Shown in pieces: positions 58,724-64,000 of a DNA stretch of 64,000 bases. The notes beneath the pieces were generated by a model. That model saw only the letters and a list, made by a program, of their open reading frames with translations. It ran no database searches and was not told the origin of the DNA. The stretch is from Aphelocoma coerulescens. Lineage: Eukaryota > Chordata > Aves > Passeriformes > Corvidae. The position numbers and the translations under genes were made by a program. Where the stretch lies: the NCBI RefSeq assembly GCF_041296385.1, contig NW_027183597.1:1-64000 (forward strand). Reading direction: 5' to 3'. Position 1 is the first letter of the stretch. Every line of letters starts with the position of its first letter.

Positions 58724-60916
58724 CCCTGAGCTTCTGTGGTGGTGTCACAGAGGAGGCAGGCTTCCTTGTAGTTCCCCAGCATCACAAAGGCTCTCCTGGG
58801 AGCCACGGGTCACAAAGCACCGTGGGCTCTGTGCAGTCCCGCTGTGTCACAATGGCCGCTGGCTTCCACGAGCCCCCGCAGTGTCCCAGTGGGCCCCGTG
58901 GCTTTAGGAGTGGGTGGCTGGGAGTTGGTGCCAGCGGCTGGGGGAGCAGCAGCAGGGACTGTGTGTGGACAGTGCCATGGCCACTTGTGTGGCCACTGGT
59001 GTCTCTGTGCCAGGCACAGCCGTGGTGTGTAACACCGGCTCTGGGTCCTTTGGCTGTGCAGGTGGCAGTCACGGCCTGGAGCAGGGCTGCTCCCGGGGGA
59101 CAGCCTGGGGCAGGAGGCTGCTGGAGATTCATTCCCCACACTCCTTGTCATGAGGTGCTCAGAGTGATTGGAAAGGCTGTTGGCAGCAGGCAGTTCTCTG
59201 GGTTCAAGCTGTGGAGCTGTCAGCGGGAATGCAAAGGCCAAGCTGGTGAGCCTTTTGTCCTGGTGCCTTTAGTGTGTGAGCAGTCCCTGGTGCCGTTGTC
59301 TTTGGATCCTGAGTGTGGGAGAGGCAAGGCTTAGGATGGTGCGTAGAGCTGAGAAGGAAAGTGCCGAGAGCAGCGTGTGTGCTGCTGCTTTGAGGGGTGC
59401 AGTTGAAGTTGTAGGCAGCAAGAGCTTTCTCAGCTGGCCCTTTTGTGAGCTCTGCTTTTGCCAGATGACTTCCATCTTACCCTCTTACCATCTTAGCCTC
59501 TCATTTTTGCATATCCCAAACCCCCTTCCAAACATCCAGCAGCTGCTTGTAAAGAAGAAGTCCTAGAACAAAAAGCCAGTGCTGCCTTTCATAGCCCCTT
59601 TGCTGTCTGTGAAGTAGAGGAAAGAAGCTAGTGAGACGCACTTTCTTTCTCAACTCCATAGAGCGCATCCTTCTCTCAAGGTGGCAGAGTCCTTGGCGGA
59701 AGTGAAGCATCTGCAGCTGCAGTTCAGACTGAGAGATGTGCCAGGACAGGAAACATTTGCTGACCTTCCCTGTTCCCTGTGCAACATGATTCTCGCATCC
59801 CAGTCACTTTCACACACCTTCGGTATCCCTGAGTCCAAGCAGCTAAAGCTCACAGAGACAGAAGTGTCAGGAAGGAAAACGTTGCAAAAGCACCCCCTTC
59901 TCTTATCAGCATATAAATTGTGCACAACAGGCTGCGGCACCGAACCTTCCTTCTCAGATAGACATGCCATCACACTTTTCACTCTTGCAGCTCGGTTGAA
60001 AAGCTCCAGCAGCTGCTCCCGCAATAGCAAAAGGTTCTAGAAGTGAAAGCCAGTTTGGGGCTGCACCTTCTCCTTGCCGCATGTAAGCCACACCAAACTC
60101 CCTGATGCACTCTGTCCTCCCCTTCTCAAAGGAGTAGACGGTGGCATCAGGACACACCTGTGTCCCAGCAGCTGGGTGCCCAGCCGGGAGCAGGAGCAGG
60201 GCTGGGGCTGCTCCCAAAGTTGCCCCGCCCCAATGCCAGAGCCGGACATATGCTGAGGGGGGGCTGGATCAGGCTTTATTGTCCAGCTGCATGCCAGGAG
60301 TGAGCACAAAATCTACCTGCATTCTCTGCAGCATGCCATCCTGGAGCAGAGCCATTGCCAAAGGAAGCCGTGAGCCCGTGCCAAGCCAGTGCCGGAGTGG
60401 GATCCTAGCAGCACCTGTGGAAGCCGGGAGAGAGGAGCCCACCTGGAGCAGGTTCGTGCAGGATTAATCATCCCGTGGCTTCCCACCAGGGTCCTGTTGC
60501 TTCCAAAAGGCCCCACAGTGTCACTGTGGCCCCTCGGTTCCACCAGGTTCCATAGCGTCACTGTGGTGCCCAGGGTTCCGTCAGCTTCGCCAGCATCCCC
60601 ACGGTCTGCAGAGCTCCCCGAGCTTCTGTGGTGTCACAGTGGAGGCAGGGTTGCATCAGGTTCCATAGCATCAGCACGGTCTCCAGGGCTCCCAGAGGTT
60701 CTGTGGTGTCACAGTGGAGGCAGGGTTGCATCAGGTTCCATAGCATCAGCACAGTCTCCAGGGCTCCCTGAGCTTCTGTGGTGTCACAGTGGAGGCAGGG
60801 TTGCATCAGGTTCCATAGCATCAGCACGGTCTCCAGGGCTCCCAGAGGTTCTGTGGTGTCACAGAGGAGGCAGGGTTGCATCAGGTTCCATAGCATCACC
60901 ACGGTCTCCAGGGCTC
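58724..60916 (+). repeat. Macrosatellite unit 27 (2193 bp, 4 core monomers)
   Basis: Core at 60617-60916: T-GG, T-GA, T-GG, A-CG; the usual last A-GG monomer is absent. M5/M6 is C/T, the reciprocal of unit 26. M1 is G. Private substitutions: T at 58837 and G at 59609. Confidence 0.97.
60617..60916 (+). repeat. Contracted minisatellite core, 4 monomers (unit 27)
   Basis: 300 bp, T-GG, T-GA, T-GG, A-CG; the final A-GG monomer is missing, so the core ends on a CG monomer as in unit 23. Confidence 0.96.
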
Positions 60917-63184
60917 CCCTGAGCTTCTGTGGTGGTGTCACAGAGGAGCCAGGCTTCCTTGTAGTTCCCCAGCATCACAAAGGCTCTCCTGGGAGCCACG
61001 GGTCACAAAGCACCGTGGGCTCTGTGCAGCCCCGCTGTGTCACAATGGCCGCTGGCTTCCACGAGCCCCCGCAGTGTCCCAGTGGGCCCCGTGGCTTTAG
61101 GAGTGGGTGGCTGGGAGTTGGTGCCAGCGGCTGGGGGAGCAGCAGCAGGGACTGTGTGTGGACAGTGCCATGGCCACTTGTGTGGCCACTGGTGTCTCTG
61201 TGCCAGGCACAGCCGTGGTGTGTAACACCGGCTCCGGGTCCTTTGGCTGTGCAGGTGGCAGTCACGGCCTGGAGCAGGGCTGCTCCCGGGGGACAGCCTG
61301 GGGCAGGAGGCTGCTGGAGATTCATTCCCCACACTCCTTGTCATGAGGTGCTCAGAGTGATTGGAAAGGCTGTTGGCAGCAGGCAGTTCTCTGGGTTCAA
61401 GCTGTGGAGCTGTCAGCGGGAATGCAAAGGCCAAGCTGGTGAGCCTTTTGTCCTGGTGCCTTTAGTGTGTGAGCAGTCCCTGGTGCCGTTGTCTTTGGAT
61501 CCTGAGTGTGGGAGAGGCAAGGCTTAGGATGGTGCGTAGAGCTGAGAAGGAAAGTGCCGAGAGCAGCGTGTGTGCTGCTGCTTTGAGGGGTGCAGTTGAA
61601 GTTGTAGGCAGCAAGAGCTTTCTCAGCTGGCCCTTTTGTGAGCTCTGCTTTTGCCAGATGACTTCCATCTTACCCTCTTACCATCTTAGCCTCTCATTTT
61701 TGCATATCCCAAACCCCCTTCCAAACATCCAGCAGCTGCTTGTAAAGAAGAAGTCCTAGAACAAAAAGCCAGTGCTGCCTTTCATAGCCCCTTTGCTGTC
61801 TATGAAGTAGAGGAAAGAAGCTAGTGAGACGCACTTTCTTTCTCAACTCCATAGAGCGCATCCTTCTCTCAAGGTGGCAGAGTCCTTGGCGGAAGTGAAG
61901 CATCTGCAGCTGCAGTTCAGACTGAGAGATGTGCCAGGACAGGAAACATTTGCTGACCTTCCCTGTTCCCTGTGCAACATGATTCTCGCATCCCAGTCAC
62001 TTTCACACACCTTCGGTACCCCTGAGTCCAAGCAGCTAAAGCTCACAGAGACAGAAGTGTCAGGAAGGAAAACGTTGCAAAAGCACCCCCTTCTCTTATC
62101 AGCATATAAATTGTGCACAACAGGCTGCGGCACCGAACCTTCCTTCTCAGATAGACATGCCATCACACTTTTCACTCTTGCAGCTCGGTTGAAAAGCTCC
62201 AGCAGCTGCTCCCGCAATAGCAAAAGGTTCTAGAAGTGAAAGCCAGTTTGGGGCTGCACCTTCTCCTTGCCGCATGTAAGCCACACCAAACTCCCTGATG
62301 CACTCTGTCCTCCCCTTCTCAAAGGAGTAGACGGTGGCATCAGGACACACCTGTGTCCCAGCAGCTGGGTGCCCAGCCGGGAGCAGGAGCAGGGCTGGGG
62401 CTGCTCCCAAAGTTGCCCCGCCCCAATGCCAGAGCCGGACATATGCTGAGGGGGGGCTGGATCAGGCTTTATTGTCCAGCTGCATGCCAGGAGTGAGCAC
62501 AAAATCTACCTGCATTCTCTGCAGCATGCCATCCTGGAGCAGAGCCATTGCCAAAGGAAGCCGTGAGCCCGTGCCAAGCCAGTGCCGGAGTGGGATCCTA
62601 GCAGCACCTGTGGAAGCCGGGAGAGAGGAGCCCACCTGGAGCAGGTTCGTGCAGGATTAATCATCCCGTGGCTTCCCACCAGGGTCCTGTTGCTTCCAAA
62701 AGGCCCCACAGTGTCACTGTGGCCCCTCGGTTCCACCAGGTTCCATAGCGTCACTGTGGTGCCCAGGGTTCCGTCAGCTTCGCCAGCATCCCCACGGTCT
62801 GCAGAGCTCCCCGAGCTTCTGTGGTGTCACAGTGGAGGCAGGGTTGCATCAGGTTCCATAGCATCAGCACGGTCTCCAGGGCTCCCAGAGGTTCTGTGGT
62901 GTCACAGTGGAGGCAGGGTTGCATCAGGTTCCATAGCATCACCACAGTCTCCAGGGCTCCCTGAGCTTCTGTGGTGTCACAGTGGAGGCAGGGTTGCATC
63001 AGGTTCCATAGCATCACCACGGTCTCCAGAGCTCCCAGAGGTTCTGTGGTGTCACAGAGGAGGCAGGGTTGCATCAGGTTCCATAGCATCACCACGGTCT
63101 CCAGGGCTCCAAGAGCTTCTGTGGTGTCACAGAGGAGGCAGGGTTGCATCAGGTTCAATAGCATCAGCACGGTCTCCAGGGCTC
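60917..63184 (+). repeat. Macrosatellite unit 28 (2268 bp, 5 core monomers)
   Basis: Core at 62810-63184: T-GG, T-CA, T-CG(e), A-CG, A-GG*. Markers: M1 C, M3 C, M5/M6 C/C, the same body haplotype class as units 2, 6 and 23. Confidence 0.97.
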
Positions 63185-64000
63185 CCCTGAGCTTCTGTGG
63201 TGGTGTCACAGAGGAGCCAGGCTTCCTTGTAGTTCCCCAGCATCACAAAGGCTCTCCTGGGAGCCACGGGTCACAAAGCACCGTGGGCTCTGTGCAGCCC
63301 CGCTGTGTCACAATGGCCGCTGGCTTCCACGAGCCCCCGCAGTGTCCCAGTGGGCCCCGTGGCTTTAGGAGTGGGTGGCTGGGAGTTGGTGCCAGCGGCT
63401 GGGGGAGCAGCAGCAGGGACTGTGTGTGGACAGTGCCATGGCCACTTGTGTGGCCACTGGTGTCTCTGTGCCAGGCACAGCCGTGGTGTGTAACACCGGC
63501 TCTGGGTCCTTTGGCTGTGCAGGTGGCAGTCACGGCCTGGAGCAGGGCTGCTCCCGGGGGACAGCCTGGGGCAGGAGGCTGCTGGAGATTCATTCCCCAC
63601 ACTCCTTGTCATGAGGTGCTCAGAGTGATTGGAAAGGCTGTTGGCAGCAGGCAGTTCTCTGGGTTCAAGCTGTGGAGCTGTCAGCGGGAATGCAAAGGCC
63701 AAGCTGGTGAGCCTTTTGTCCTGGTGCCTTTAGTGTGTGAGCAGTCCCTGGTGCCGTTGTCTTTGGATCCTGAGTGTGGGAGAGGCAAGGCTTAGGATGG
63801 TGCGTAGAGCTGAGAAGGAAAGTGCCGAGAGCAGCGTGTGTGCTGCTGCTTTGAGGGGTGCAGTTGAAGTTGTAGGCAGCAAGAGCTTTCTCAGCTGGCC
63901 CTTTTGTGAGCTCTGCTTTTGCCAGATGACTTCCATCTTACCCTCTTACCATCTTAGCCTCTCATTTTTGCATATCCCAAACCCCCTTCCAAACATCCAG
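63185..64000 (+). repeat. Unit 29, 5' part only (816 bp)
   Basis: The first 816 bp of a further unit, colinear with 55-870 of unit 1 and cut by the window edge. M1 is C, M2 T, M3 T, M4 G; the later markers lie outside. Confidence 0.96.

Larger units (their letters stand above)
1..64000 (+). repeat. Macrosatellite array, 2268-bp head-to-tail unit
   Basis: The whole window is a single direct tandem array. Any landmark (for example the 7-bp-arm hairpin first seen at 309-326) recurs at spacings of 2268, 2193, 2118 or 2269 bp and always in the same orientation. There are 28 complete units plus partial units at each end, with no interrupting unique DNA or transposon. Units differ from one another by only a handful of substitutions, which implies recent or continuing homogenisation (unequal crossover or gene conversion). 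The family is not recognised by name. Its size per unit is in the macrosatellite range, far larger than ordinary satellite monomers. The array is truncated by both window edges, so total copy number is unknown. Confidence 0.98.

Noticed and set aside
1..64000. rDNA, 5S, tRNA or snRNA gene repeat
   Set aside because: No conserved rRNA, tRNA or snRNA segments were recognised in the unit on either strand.
1..64000. Transposon-derived repeat (CR1, other LINE, SINE, LTR or DNA element)
   Set aside because: No reverse transcriptase or transposase frame, no poly(A) or CR1-type 3' tail, no terminal repeats or target-site duplications around the unit.
1..64000. Assembly artefact from copying one unit
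   Set aside because: Nearly every unit has its own combination of markers, several have private substitutions, and core lengths vary, which simple duplication of one consensus would not give. Individual variants still need read-level checking.
1..64000. Telomeric or subtelomeric simple repeat
   Set aside because: No TTAGGG or CCCTAA runs anywhere in the unit.

Overview
The window is one uninterrupted tandem array of a GC-rich eukaryotic macrosatellite. The same block of about 2.27 kb follows itself head to tail, always in the same orientation, from base 1 to base 64000. Taking a unit to begin at the first base after its 75-bp minisatellite core, there are 54 bp of an incomplete unit (1-54), 28 complete units (55-63184) and 816 bp of a further unit (63185-64000). 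Twenty-three units are exactly 2268 bp. Three are 2193 bp (units 2, 3, 27), one is 2118 bp (unit 23) and one is 2269 bp (unit 26). No flanking single-copy sequence is present, so the array extends past both ends of the window.

Each unit has two parts. The first, offsets 1-1893 (55-1947 in unit 1), does not resemble any gene, transposon or RNA family I recognise. It holds a TATA-like motif, a GC box overlapping a CCAAT motif, a minus-strand AATAAA hexamer, several short perfect inverted repeats and a faint old internal duplication. The second part is a minisatellite with a 75-bp monomer, usually five copies, flanked by decayed monomers. Every unit-length difference but one is a gain or loss of whole 75-bp monomers; the exception is one extra A in unit 26.

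I found no convincing protein-coding gene. The many open frames recur identically in every unit, overlap on both strands, mostly need non-ATG starts, and carry amino-acid-changing differences between units. The 25-residue periodic reading frames follow from 75 being divisible by 3.

Units differ from each other at only a few positions, but these form haplotypes. Marker positions are given as offsets in the unit: M1=33 (C/G), M2=44 (T/C), M3=319 (T/C), M4=534 (G/T), M5=1092 (C/T), M6=1103 (C/T), M7=1161 (G/C), M8=1239 (A/G), M9=1536 (G/C). M1 is C in units 1,4,5,8,12,14,16,20-26,28,29 and G in the rest. M2 is C in 12,13,14,17,18. M3 is C in 2,6,23,28. M4 is T in 3,4,7. M5/M6 is C/C in 1-8,23,28; T/T in 9-22,24,25; T/C in 26; C/T in 27. 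M7 is C in 10 and 21. M8 is G in 10,11,13,17,18,19. M9 is C in 9,12,14,15,19. Minisatellite monomers are coded by three sites: T or A in 'cacag[T/A]gg', then G or C in 'atca[G/C]cac', then G or A in 'cac[G/A]gtc'; 'e' marks 'ccagagctc' and * marks 'ggttcaatag'. This mosaic fits unequal crossover and gene conversion.

The organism is a vertebrate or other complex eukaryote. GC-rich minisatellites and homogeneous kilobase-scale satellites would suit a bird, but this is inference from general character, not from a diagnostic gene. The array could be pericentromeric, subtelomeric, sex-chromosome linked or a non-coding transcribed macrosatellite; the sequence alone does not decide.
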